Shown piece after piece: positions 53,663 to 64,000 of a stretch of 64,000 bases of DNA. Position numbers and translations under genes: made by a program. Source of the DNA: Isochrysis galbana (Eukaryota > Haptophyta > Isochrysidales > Isochrysidaceae). The stretch spans positions 3,970,833 through 4,034,832 of the forward strand of contig CM030940.1 of NCBI GenBank assembly GCA_018136815.1, given 5' to 3'. The notes beneath the pieces were generated by a model, which was given only the letters and a program-made list of their open reading frames with translations, was not told the origin of the DNA and searched no databases. Numbering within the stretch: position 1 is the first letter of the stretch; the number at the start of each line of letters is the position of its first letter.

Positions 53663-55737
53663 TCAGATGGCGTTGATAGCTCCCATGAGGTTCACACTGC
53701 GCCCGTCCAAGTGCTTAGACAGCGCGGCCTCAAAATCGGCCTTGATACTCTTAACGCGAGCGGCCGCAGCCTTGTACTTCGGACGCGACGACGCAAGATC
53801 AAGCCGCAATTCTGCCTGCACTCACCAGGGAAGGGACGCCAGTCCGCTTGTGATAGTCCCGCAGCATGACAAGCAGGCGCACAAAATATGGGCACACGAG
53901 CCGGTTAGACCGCCGTCACCTACCTGTCTGGCCTCGAGACCTTCCGCAAGAGAGGCCATCTTGTCTGCAGAATTGAGCAATTGCGTCAGAGCTTGTTCCT
54001 GTCGCTCAACGTACCGCGGCTCGCCAAGGAGGAGCAGGTGACGTGTGTGCTCGCTCTCCAGAATCGAGCGTACCTGTAAGACGAGGGAGACCAACATAGT
54101 GGGCGCAGAGCCGTCGGCTACGAACGATGCGCCGCAAAAAGCAGGTTGGGGAACGCATTACCTCTCTCACACAGTTGAGACGAGCGTTGATCTCAACGGC
54201 GTCGAGCTGCAGGCAAGCTGGCAAGCCTTGATCACCATCGCCCGCCATCTGTTCGCAAGAGGAATACATAGGTTGGATGCGCACCTCAGTAAGGGCGAGT
54301 CAGGGTGGTGAAAGAATCATCACTCTGCTTTTGCAAATCTCCTCCACCAACATCAAGTTGATTCCCGTCCTAGCCAGCAACGGTAGTGCACACCTGCTCG
54401 AGCCGGGTCGCCAAGAAACCATCGAGCTCGTGCAGGTCGTCGAGCAGCTCGTTCCTTCTCTCGGTCGATTCGAGGATGTCGAAAACTGTTTCCTCGCTAG
54501 CGTCACTGCCCTCAACCTCGATCAGCCCCGCCCAGTCACCGGCGCCAGCACCGCCGCCGTCACCCCAGTCAATCTTGCTGTCTAGGCCAGCACCATCGTC
54601 TCCACTGGAAGCTGAAATCCCCCAGTCCACCTCGATGCCGTTGCCGCTGGCGCCACCCCAGTCGACTTGTGCGCCATCTGCGCTGCTGCCCTTCTCCGAC
54701 TCGATTGTGATGTCCCAGTCCACTTTCGCAGGCGCGCTGGTAGCGTCAGCCCCATCGCTCGCTTCAATGCCCCAGTCAATTCCCCTCGCGATGGCGCTTG
54801 CGCCATTGCCGCCTTCGGCTGAAGCAGTCGGCTCTTCAAGTAGGGGGGCAATGTCCAGAGATTGGACCTGGCGCAGTCGGCACAGGCTAGACTCAGATAC
54901 CTCAGAAGCGTTTGCCACCACCATGGGGACGATGACGCCCCCACCGCCCGCCCTGGCTTTGGCGGCCTTGCCCTTCCCAGCCTTCCCTTTGGGGGCCTCA
55001 ATTATTGTGCCTTCATTGTTGCCACCTGCTCCAGCCGCTTGGTCACCAGCAAACTTGGCGGCCACGTTGAGGCAGTGAGATACAAAATCTCGGTAGAAGC
55101 GCGCCGCATCTACCATCGGCTCCGCATGACAAAGAGAAGCCACTTGCGCGTAGGTGGCACGAAGCTGTGTGCGTGACTCGAGGAGCCGACGCCTGATATC
55201 CTCACGAGCACAGTCGCAGCCGAGCTTTTTCTTCTCGCACGCGGCGACGAAGCGCTCGCGAGCACCCGCAGCGAGGCGATTATACTCTCCCTGTCGCCGC
55301 TGCAACTCCGAGAGCTCCTTCTCCGCGCGCGATGCCTCCGCCTTGAGCGCAGGCAGCTCGTAGCTGACTTGCTGCACTAGGAAGGCAGCCGTGTCTGCCA
55401 GGTAGATTGCGCCCGATTCGTAGCGCCGCACGATGTCGGCCCACCGGCTGGTGTGTACGTCGGTGTACTGCCCGATGAAGTTCTTCTCGCCCATCCCTGC
55501 CGCCTTCAGCGCCTCGAGCAGCTCGAGGCAGTCGAAGTAGGTGACGGCCTCACGACTCGCGCCAGCACACAGCGTTGCCGGGAGCGTAAGAGGCGGGCGC
55601 GGCTCGGCGAGCGCCGAGGCGAGGCGGGCATGGAGTGTACGCAAACTCCGACCGTACGAAGAGCTCACCAGCTTGCGCTGAACCAGCCAATCCGTCACGC
55701 TCTCCAGCTGGAGGTCCACCGGGAGCGAGGACGCCAT
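53663..55737 (-). CDS. CDK5RAP3: CDK5RAP3 homologue (UFM1 ligase complex subunit)
   Basis: In animals and plants this protein joins UFL1 and DDRGK1 in UFMylation of ribosomes at the endoplasmic reticulum and links to ER-phagy. Supported exons are 55737-54394, 54206-54162, 54073-53924 and 53815-53663, all phase 0. Joined directly they give about 563 residues; the human protein has 506. A small extra exon between 54393 and 54207 is possible but I could not close its frame. The N-terminus (LQLESVTDWLVQRKLV, YFDCLELLEALKAA, NFIGQYTDVHTSRWADIVRR) and C-terminus (EPRYVERQEQAL, SKHLDGRSVNLMG) fit the family. The middle acidic linker carries five (I/V)DW(G/D) motifs, the type of short motif known to bind UFM1 and ATG8. 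Confidence 0.88.
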
Positions 55738-55962
55738 CGCCCACGCGCCGCCGGACGAGTTTTCTTCTCTCTCTCTCTCTCTCCCTCCCTGCCTCCCTCC
55801 CCCCCGTTTTCAGAAGAGTAGAATTGTATATTCTCAGGTTAGGCTAGACTTGGAGTGCCTGCCGGCCGTTGGCGCCTGCTGCCTAAAGCTTTCCCTCCCT
55901 CCCTCCTCCCTCCCTCCCGCCCTCCTTCCCTCCCTCTCTCCCTCCCTCTGCCTGGCGCGGCG
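55738..55962. promoter_or_regulatory. Divergent promoter between CDK5RAP3 and the ankyrin gene
   Basis: The two start codons are 225 bases apart on opposite strands. The interval is dominated by plus-strand CT and CCCT tracts (55766-55803 and 55891-55950) around an A/T-richer centre (about 55810-55850). Shared control is inferred from the spacing only. Confidence 0.5.
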
Positions 55963-57409
55963 ATGGTTTCCGCGCACGATGCTGAGACCCTATCATCGCT
56001 CAACAGCACACAGCTCTCGAGCGCGCTGGGCGCAATGCTAGAGGCGCTGGCGGAGCCCATGCCGCCGCTCGCAGCGATGCTCGGTGCCAATGCGCCGCCG
56101 CCGCCCACCGTCCCGGCCGCGAGGGGCGCGACGGCTGCAGCCGGCGAGGGCATTCGTGCTGACGAGCTGCTCATTCGTGCGGCCTCGCGCGGCGACGTGG
56201 GCATGGTGAGGCAGATGCTCGACCGTGGTGCCGTTGCCGCAGCGCGCAACCACTATTTGCTCACTGCGCTCCATTGGGCAGTCACGCTAGGACACATGCA
56301 GGTCGTCGAACTGCTCCTCGAGCGAGGCGCCGCCCTCGACACGCAAGACGCCGAGGGGCACACACCGCTTCACATGGCAGCGAGGGAGGGCGACGAAGAC
56401 ATGGTGACGCTCTTGCTTGAGAAGGGTGAGCCATCCTCCAGCTCTCTTCTGCCCCAGCTCCTGGACTCCTCTTGTGCAGTCAGATTGGTGATGCCCTTTA
56501 GGGCTCAGCATCACCCAAATTGTGCAACCAGTACCCAAAGCGACTTATCTCGTGCTGTCCCACTTTCTCTCAGGCGCCGATCCTCGCAGGCGCTCTTCCT
56601 CGGGACGCACGCCTCTGGAACTTGCCCTCATCTTTGCAGAAGATGAGCTCGGCTGCATTGCAGCGCTGCGAAGGGCAGAGGCGGACGCTTCTGCACGGGC
56701 ATGCCTACTCATCCAGAGTGCACCCGCCCTGGTTCACAAGGTTGCGACAGGGGTCTCTCACGAGAGCTCAGATCCCTTGCTTGCGGAATCGGCGGGCAGG
56801 TCGACCCTTAAACCCAGCCCACAGATGGTGAGCAGCGGAGCGAGTCTGGCATCGCTTGGAGTGAGTCTGAAGAAACAAGGACAGCCGGCCGATGAGGCGA
56901 AGAGCGACGCCGTCGTGATGCGAAAGCCGACCCTCATCTTGGACGCGGATGTTCTCTCTAAAGCCGCGGCCCGAATACCCGAGTCCCCGTGCTTCGCGGC
57001 TGATGTTCAAGTACAGATCTTGCCAAAACAAAGTGTCAATTGTGCGTGTGGGCCCGACGACCCTATGGAAGGCTCTGTAGCCGTGGCGACGGCGCCCTCC
57101 ACCACCTTGTGCTGTGGCGATGATGGCGAGAGCGATGGAGCATCTGAGCAAGGCCGATGGGAAAGCAAGCCTGGAAATGGCGGCAGGGGCTTAGTCAGCA
57201 ATGGCTTCCGTCCAGAGGCTCGTAGTGTCGAGGAGGAGATGGCGACGCTAGTGCTCTTCCATCAATCACTGCAGAGTGATGGCGGTGCTTGCCTGAGAGG
57301 CGATCAGGATTTGAGAACAACGGTGCTTCCGGAGAAGGAGGGCGGAACCGCAGCAAAGAAGCGAACGGTCATGCTTGACTTTGCAGACCCTTTTGCTAGT
57401 AAAGCATGA
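55963..57409 (+). CDS. Ankyrin-repeat protein
   Basis: Two exons (55963-56425, 56574-57409) with a GT-AG intron inside the third ankyrin repeat give 432 residues. Repeats run from about residue 67: ELLIRAASRGDVGMVRQMLD, then LTALHWAVTLGHMQVVELLL, then HTPLHMAAREGDEDMVTLLL, with a last partial repeat across the intron (GADPRRRSSSGRTPLELAL). The first 65 residues and the last 230 are low-complexity without a domain that I recognise; the C-terminus ends in a short VMLDFADPFASKA. Ankyrin repeats mediate protein binding, so no specific function can be stated. Confidence 0.8.
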
Positions 57410-57553
57410 ACATCGGTCGCTACTAGGTCCTGATTTTGTTGTCGTCACGGCGAGCAATTGAGATCGTGTTGACTGTTGCTCACTCATATTCATACCAGTA
57501 ACCAGTAAATTTTGGTAGATTTTTGAAAATCGATCTCATCACGGTGCGACGAG

Positions 57554-57780
57554 AACTAAGTTTATACTTGGTTGCGATGGAGCGCGCCGGCGTGCCTCCC
57601 CTCACTTCCGGCCCCCCCTGCCGAGGGCGGCCCCCCTGCCCTCATGGACCAGTCGCTGGCAAAGCGGCCGCGTCCGCCCTCAGCGGCCGAACGGGTGCGT
57701 GCGACCTCGGTCGCGCCACACGGCCCGTGGCCTCGGCCACACCACACACAGCAGCCATGCTGGTCCCCTGTCGCATTCGC
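57554..57780 (+). repeat. Leader module, type B, frameshifted
   Basis: The hairpin AACTAAGTTTATACTTGGTT is at 57554-57573 and the ATG at 57577. The frame MERAGVPPLTSGPPCRG shifts relative to the other copies after one extra C (about 57618); SLAKRPRPPSAAERVRAT is found in the neighbouring frame. The copy diverges from the family after CAGCAGCCATGCTGG. Confidence 0.7.
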
Positions 57781-58286
57781 GAATCGACGCTCGTATAGGC
57801 TTCGCTCTTCTCTTCGTCGTTCGGCATTTATCGTTATAATTCTCTGCTTTCTCATTCTCGCGGTCAAAAGCTTCGCGTGGACGCATGGGATCTTGGGTTG
57901 TGGAGCGCTCTCTCTCTTTCTTTCGAAGAGATGGGAAGTTTCCCCACACTTCTCCCTCCCAGGCGCCTCGCAAATAGGTTTAATTTGCTATATCTTCCCT
58001 GCGTTTCTCTATCTGCTTCTGGGGGCAATCAGGTTGAATTTGCGACCTCTTCGTATCTCCCCCTTAGGCCCATCGCACTTCTTTCGTCTTATTCGATAGG
58101 TCTCTTGGAATCCTGCGCGGCAGGATTGCAGGATTGCCCCTCGTTCCCGTTAGTTATGGTTATGGTGCGATTCCCCTTCCAGACGAGATCGCCGACAGAT
58201 CGCCCTTTGGTCGTCGTCCGTTGTCGTCTGAACGGAGTGTTTGGGTTTGATTTCAGTCGAGTTATGTGAGAAAGTCGTGGGGCGAG
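57781..58286. other. Unassigned segment inside a leader element
   Basis: This follows the truncated leader and precedes the 360-base C/T block. It has lower G+C than the host genes. A frame of 130 codons (57877-58269) has no recognisable domain. Confidence 0.35.
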
Positions 58287-58650
58287 AGTCGGAGTGTTTT
58301 CCTGGGTGTCTGTGTCCGTCGTCCTATCGTCAGTCGTCATCCGTCGCTCTCGCTCTCGCTCTCGTCGCTCTCGCTCTCGTCTAACACTCATACCCTACAG
58401 TCTCGCCTCGCCTCACCAGCCCCTGCCCTCACAGCCCTCCTCTCACTCGCCCTCGCCTCTCGCCGCTCGCTCGATGTCGCTCTCGCCGCCGTCCTCGCCC
58501 TCGCCCAAGCCCCAAGCCCGCCTGCCCGCCTTCCTCTGTTGACGGGCTTCAGCCCGTCAGCACCTCCGAAGTCGTCTCCTCCGCCGCGCCTGCCGCCGGC
58601 ATGCCTCCTTCCTCATTGCCCTCAGGCCCTATGGGCCATCCCAATTCGTC
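58287..58650 (+). repeat. C/T-rich 360-base block, second copy
   Basis: GAGAGTCGGAGTGTTTTCCT to CCCATCCCAATTCGTCATC-type sequence matches 46824-47190 closely, with CTCGCTCTCGTCG repeats and a shared frame (SLASPAPALTALLSLALASR). The A/T-rich membrane-segment tail that follows the first copy is absent here. Confidence 0.75.
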
Positions 58651-58659
58651 ATCCCCCCC

Positions 58660-58822
58660 ATGGGCCATGGGGGACAGCAGACTGCAGGAGCCAGAGGGAC
58701 ATCATCTGAGAGGAAGCACCTGCACTCCACTGGGCATGCCTCATGGCAGAGGCCCCTCCCACCCTGGCAAGGGTCGCACCGCCTCGGCGACGCGACCCGT
58801 GGCCGAGTGGCCCTTATGGGCA
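58660..58822 (+). repeat. Leader module 3' part only
   Basis: GGGCATGCCTCATGGCAGAG to GGCCCTTATGGGCACAACAC matches the end of the leaders at 46385-46490 and 52820-52925 and keeps the LARVAPPRRRDPWPSGPYGH frame. It is followed by a Thr/Ser/His-rich frame without a domain. Confidence 0.65.
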
Positions 58823-59002
58823 CAACACCATGACATGCTGTCTAACACTCAAAAGCATCATACATCTCTGGCCTCACAGTCACAGAGCTGGAACGCAAGC
58901 CACAACACCCAAACTCAGACCTCCCACAAAGCCCAAGCTTCTGCCTTCTCACTCACGCCTCCCCACGACACAACTAACTTCCACCCCGCCCGGGCCTGTC
59001 CC

Positions 59003-59288
59003 TCAGTCAGGGACTAGACTCTCGGTGGCCATTGCTGGCAGGATGGAGGTGTGAGTTGTGTGGGCCATGTTGGCCATGTTGGATGTTGGATGTTGGGCTT
59101 GCTCGTGCTCAGCTGTCCGGGGGCCGGGGGTGGCACGGGCCGTGCCTACCTTGGTTGGTGGGTCGCCCTCTCGTGGGCGCTTCGAGTGCGTGGGGCCGAG
59201 CATGGCTCGATCGTCCGTCGCGGCGGGGGTGGCGGGAGGAGAGGAGGGGAGCGGCGCGCGCTCCATGACCCTATTGTTTTAAAAATAG
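59003..59288 (-). repeat. Leader module, type A, with open frame
   Basis: The hairpin CTATTG/TTTTAA/AAATAG lies at about 59271-59288, with ATG at 59266. The frame of 87 codons reads MERAPLPSSPPATPAATDDR then THSKRPREGDPPTKVGTARA. The KRPR motif and the following DPP(T/D)(K/Q)VG match the leader at 43496. Confidence 0.65.
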
Positions 59289-59639
59289 TGCTGCCGGGTT
59301 TGTCGTTGAGTTACATTGCGCGCAAACCATGAGATATTGCGCCGCGCTAGCCATACATTGATGCGCCGCGCGACCCAAGCATCTCATGACTTAGTAGTAA
59401 TATATTGCTCACGGGAGGTCCACACAAGGGAAGGTGATGATGATGTGATGCGGTGAAGTCCCCGATGTATGGATGTGTATACAAGCAAGCAAACGTCCAA
59501 GCACGCCGAATGCCATGTAGCAGCGGCCCATGCGCGCGCCTTCACCACATCCAACGAGGAAAACGAAACGCCATTATATTTAACTATCTGCTTTCGAATC
59601 TGTTGGTCATTCTTCTCTGTCAAGTGCAACGAGACAGAC
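59289..59639. other. Short intergenic region downstream of the P4-ATPase
   Basis: Nothing beyond short frames is seen. It contains the 3' flank of the ATPase gene. Confidence 0.5.
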
Positions 59640-62600
59640 TCAAAGTGGGCCTGTGCTAGGCGCTACCTCCGTCTCCGAGCCCGTGTTTCTCCGTTCGGAC
59701 ATAGGAGGGGTGAAGCGCAACGGGGCCCTGCCAGCACCATCCACGCCCACGGTGTCATCTTGGGGTGCGAGCGTTATTGGGATGGCGTCCAGATTCACGC
59801 TGCCGTTGCCCTGCCGTGGAGGACGGGCAGCATACGCGATGCTGCGGAAGGGGGCGGTGAGGGTGCGCGAGAGGATTGCCGATGCCGCATCGTTGCTCGA
59901 GAAGGCGAATCCTGTTGTCCGGCGGTGGCGTTGTCTAGCATTGGCCTCTTGTTCGGCCTTGCTCGGCAAGGTGGAGGACGCAATTGGCACCCTTGCAGCA
60001 ATCACTCCGAGCCGCTGCCGCTGCCGCGCGGCGCGATTCTGCGCGTCCACGGCCCGCATGACCGTTTTGACGTCCGAAGGATCCTGAATCGAGTGCCACG
60101 CCTTGACGATGGCTCGCGGGCCGATGGCGACGACGATCGTGAGAACGACCGTGAGCCACCACGCTAGGGAGCTGTACAGCTGCGGAAGGAGATCGTTGTA
60201 AGTGTCCCACTTGTACGTGGTAATGAAGTCCGGAGGGGTCAAATACGAATAGACGATGCAAGTCAGCTCTAGGTAGACGATCGTGCCCCAAATGACTACG
60301 TGCTCTGCAACCGACCACGAATGGAGTTCGAGCACGAGCCTGAGATTGACGCAAACGCAGACTAGGCACATGAGAGTGAAGGAGAGCGCGTCGTAGGAGA
60401 TATCTCCATCCTCGGGCGATGGAAGGCCACCCCAAGAGAGGCAAGCCAACGGCACGAGCGTGATGACGAGCGCGAGGCCAACTCCCTCCGCCATCCAGAG
60501 CCAAAACTTGAAATGGCTGAAGTATATCCTGCGAATCCCGGCGGTGTAGAGTCGTGGGACGGAGGCGGACAGCGCCTTGGGCACGTCCTGATCTGCGATG
60601 CCGTACAAAACAATGGGGAGGGCGGTATACGCCAAGTTGTACGTTTCAATATACACCGTGATGAATAGGCGACCACCGGACGCAAGCGCTAGCAATGAGT
60701 AGATGAACATGACCATCACGTTGGCGACGTTCTTGTAGAACATGTAGTACGCGAATGTAGCGTACCGACGGTAGTTGTACCGTCCGTGCACAAGCAGCAA
60801 ATTGCGCAGAAACCGGAACTTGCCGATCGCAAAATCGCTGTTGTTTACCGCCTGCATCCCTTCTTTGCCTATTATGCCGACGCCGATATGTCCGGCCTGA
60901 ATCATCGCGACGTCATTTGCTCCGTCGCCAATGGCAAGGCAGCAAGCGGATGGCACCTCTCTCTTGATGAGTTGCAATAGCTGCGCCTTTTGGTCCTTGC
61001 GCGCGCGGCACGCAACGACAGAGCGACACCCATCGGAGACAGCGGCTAGAGCGTCGCGGCAGAGCGTTGTGCAGTACTCGATAGCCTTCTCATCGAGAAT
61101 CAAGCAAAAATCAGGTACGGCGTCGCGCACTGCCGCTGCCTGTCGATGATCGGCCTGATAGTGGAAGCGCGCCCGCTCCATTTGCTCAATCATCTTGCGT
61201 TGCTGCTCAGCCAAGGCACGGCGCACATCGGCGAGCTGCGGGTGCGCCTCATCCAGCTCAGCCGTCACGCGTTCAAGCTGCCGCTGCCAAAGCGCCTCTG
61301 ATGCTACCGCCTGGCGGAGAAAGCGCTGACGCAGCCAACTGGGAAGCCACCGTGGGGGCGAGAGACGGGTCAGCGCCGCTCCGCCCTCGAACGAGCCGCT
61401 GGATCTGCTATCCTGCCCATCCAGGCCCAGTCTAGAGCGCAACGTAGCAACGAAAGGGGACTGAGACCGTGCGAGCAACGCCCTCGCGGACTGCAACTGT
61501 GCCTGCGCCGCCATGAGTTCAGCCGTCCGAATCTCCGCAAGCACGGGGAAGGTTTCGGTGGTGAGCTCGAGCACCTCTGCCGATGGGGGGAGGATTTGGC
61601 ACGCCGTGGCGATGTTCTTCGCAGTACCAACCTTGTCGCCGGTGAGCATCCAAATCTGTGAATACAGTGAAGAATGAGCATTTTAGCGAAGGTCGGGCGT
61701 CATGCGGTTATGTGGTGCGAGCCTCCCCTTGCAAGCTTCATTGACGGGCTCAAGCAGCACCGGGGCCGTGGAGTCACGGGCGCTGGGCAAGCACTTGCCT
61801 TGATGCCGGCTCGGCGCAAATCGCGCAGCACCTCAGGTACCCCGTCCTGCAATTTGTCCTCTATGGCAGTGGCGCCCTGCAGCGTGAGGTTCGCCTCCAG
61901 TTGGGCCTGCAAGTCGTCGATGGCATTGGGCTCGCCTACCTTGCGCTTCAAGGCTTCAGAAGGCGACTCGATAACCACCATGTACTCCGATGCCCACGCA
62001 GCGTAATTCGGCAACTCCCGCTTGCCCCACACAAGCGTGCGCAGCGCGATGCTCGCCCATTCGTGCAGTAGCCCGTCGAGTTGTTCAAGCTCCCCAGACT
62101 GAGAACCATTCGATCCTGGTGCAAGCATGTCTAGGAGCACAGAGTCGGCACCCTTGGTGTAGATACGTTCAGCTGCACCACCACCACATGAGGAGACAAG
62201 AGCAGGCGGGAGCCGCACGACGACTGACATGCGCTTGCGATCTGAGGTGTAGGCAAAGACGTGCAACACCTCAATCGTGTGCAGCGTGTCACCGCCCGGT
62301 GCTCGTTTGTCACGCAACTGGATAAGACCGCGTTCAAGATCTCGATGAGCGAGTTCAAGCCCAAAGTTTTCGGCGGCAGCGACAAAAGCCTGCTCATCGG
62401 GTGAACTTGCCGAGAGCTCGAGTCGCCCGTCGTGCATCTCCAAGAATACGGAGTGGTTCACAGCCATCGCCAGCACAAGCTCGCGCGTAGCACAGCCTGC
62501 TGCATCGCTCGCTTCGAGCGCCGTGAATATTGAAGGAGCAGCGGGGTCCTCCTCGTAAGCAACAAAGCTCGCTGTCGCCGGGCGGCACCCGGAAAACGGT

Positions 62601-64000
62601 GGTGGCACGCGCGCCTCGGTGACCACTGGTCCAGCGCTGAGCTCTTGGACGGGCTGCGATGGCACTTCCGCATGGAGCGCAGCCACCGACCGCGAGATCG
62701 CTGTCTCGCCGCATCCGTACGCACAACCCCCGACCACGAGCCGACGGAACTGCATATGATTCGATGTGAGTGTGCCCGTCTTGTCGGAGAAGATGTGACT
62801 CACCTGGGACGCAGGGAGGGCGTTGCGGCGAGGAGCGGAGAAGGACAGGGACTTGGGGAGCGTCCATCGGCTCCACAGAAACGCTGCTCTTTGGTCACAC
62901 ACAAGAGCGAGGAACCCGGGCATCGCACCTGGCCAAGCTCCTCGAGGAGTGACATGGAGCGCACTTGGCAAGGCTCATCCTGCTCGCCATCGTAGAGATC
63001 AACGTCTTGTAGCATGAAGTAGCGTGAGAGCATGAAGATGAGGTTCATCGAGACGTAGAGCGCGACTGGGATCTGTGGCATCAACCAATAGTTTTGGAAG
63101 GGAAGGTGAGCATCAGCATAGCCATCGGAACTGGGGGTTTCAGCCACTCTTGAGCGCCATGGATTGTACTGGTTCTCCCAGGTTTGCACCGTGGGGTAGA
63201 GAAGGCTGCGCTTTGAGGGAGGGACAAGGCGAGGGAGCAGGCGGGTGCAGCTCACAAATTGGTAATTTAGCAGGAAGTACACAAGTACGGTTGTCACCCA
63301 CTTGCCAAAGCTCTCGGCCCCCACAGGTTGACCGGCCAGATACCATGGCGAGCCCACGGCATAGCCGCTGGACCAATAGGTGGAGAGGGATGCGCCAAGC
63401 ACGCATATCGCCACCAGCAAGACGGTGACGCCGATCAGGTTCGTGTTGATCATTGATGCTGTCCGGCCCACTTTAGCCTCGGATGCCAACCCCTCCCGTC
63501 CGAATTCGATCTTGGTATCTTTACCGCACGTTAGGACCAGCCCCAAGATCCAATCCGTGTTGCGCAGCTGGCAGCCGCGCAGCAGCACGTTTTCCTCTGA
63601 GAGCAATATCGGCTCCGCCGCGCCATCGCCTTGGCCGACGAGGAGCAATTGGCCGGTGAAATCATTGACCTGCGGATGAGCGCTCAGGGCTGTAACTGAG
63701 TGTGGGCGCAAATCTAGGGAGAGACGCTAACGTGGGGGTCGGCTTGGATGCAGCGCTCGTCGTGCGGGCACCGTCCACTGCATATCAGCTTCACCTTATC
63801 GTTGGGTGCCTCCGTGAGTACGGTGCCCCGCAGCAGACGACGAATGGCGTACGGCGAAACATCGTCTTCGAGCAAGCCGGCCAGTTGCTTTGGCGCCAGG
63901 CGGAGCTTAAGGTCCGATTCTCCGTCAAGAGGCTTGGTGTTCACCCAACACTGGCCTGGCGGGTCAGAGCCACGAAGCAGCAAGAGATCAGCCGGGAAGC
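59640..64000 (-). CDS. P4-type ATPase (phospholipid flippase), 5' end outside window
   Basis: P4-ATPases move phospholipids to the cytosolic leaflet. Exons seen: 64000-63732 (partial), 63669-62929, 62803-61799 and 61655-59640, phase 0 throughout. Seen are the actuator-domain segment (KPLDGESDLKLR), TM4 with IPVALYVSMN (P4 types usually PISLYV), the phosphorylation motif SDKTGTLTSNH, SSPDEQAFVAAAENFG, YTKGADSVLLDML, KIWMLTGDK, LAIGDGANDVAMIQAGH and several C-terminal membrane segments (FRFLRNLLLVHGRYNYRR, then YMFYKNVANVMVMF). The last intron has a canonical GC donor (GCAAGT at 61798). Between TGDK and the hinge there is an insertion of roughly 130 residues, partly coiled-coil. The DGES in place of DGET is also unusual. 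The last 100 residues are a cytosolic tail. The N-terminus and first membrane segments are beyond position 64000. Confidence 0.92.

Noticed and set aside
54207-54393. Extra CDK5RAP3 exon (SDDSFTTLTRPY)
   Set aside because: Its acceptor looks good, but the frame meets a stop right at the candidate donor, so I did not include it.

Overview
This is nuclear DNA of a eukaryote. Genes are split by many short introns with GTGAGY or GTGCGY donors, and a few with GC donors. Housekeeping families are eukaryote-specific (p300/CBP acetyltransferase, GSK3, NC2-beta, topoisomerase II, P4-ATPase, CDK5RAP3, MPP-alpha). The spaces between genes are full of retroelements, DNA transposons and long C, CT and AG tracts. 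G+C-rich coding sequence, a plant-type acetylornithine deacetylase and GC-AG introns would suit an alga such as a haptophyte, but I cannot fix the lineage from this window.

Layout. 1-5.4 kb: LINE remnants, including a frameshifted reverse-transcriptase copy on the minus strand abutting a plus-strand LINE tail. 5.6-8.6 kb (-): acetylornithine deacetylase, 12 exons. 10.3-12.8 kb (+): mitochondrial processing peptidase alpha, 6 exons. 13.5-15.1 kb: a Gag-like element. 15.5-21.0 kb (-): DNA topoisomerase II, 8 exons. 22.1-24.7 kb (-): a broken Copia-type gag-protease-integrase. 24.9-26.5 kb: a non-autonomous hAT element with target-site duplication. 27.5-29.6 kb (+): a GSK3 kinase with a coiled-coil tail. 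30.8-32.6 kb: LINE fragments. 33.5-39.3 kb (-): a p300/CBP acetyltransferase. 39.9-44.4 kb: two related elements, one carrying an expanded 204-bp satellite. 44.7-45.7 kb (-): NC2-beta (Dr1). 46.1-47.5 kb: elements of a family with palindromic ends. 48.1-50.6 kb (+): an apparently intact hAT transposon. 50.8-51.6 kb (+): a luciferase-domain-like protein. 53.7-55.7 kb (-) and 56.0-57.4 kb (+): CDK5RAP3 and an ankyrin protein sharing a 225-bp divergent promoter. 57.5-59.3 kb: more leader elements. 59.6 kb to the right edge (-): a P4-ATPase, 5' end missing.

The host genes do not form a pathway; they are single housekeeping or regulatory genes. Exon models were built by hand from splice signals, reading phase and remembered family conservation. 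Most close with exact phase. CDK5RAP3 (one segment) and the 3' end of GSK3 remain uncertain.

The most unusual content is repetitive. A short palindromic hairpin, with varying stem sequence but preserved pairing, caps a family of elements. It is followed by a conserved short reading frame beginning Met-Glu-Arg-Ala, which is joined to different bodies: a LINE tail, a Copia body, a satellite, and an AT-rich membrane-segment tail. One member appears to have hatched a frame-preserving 204-bp satellite.
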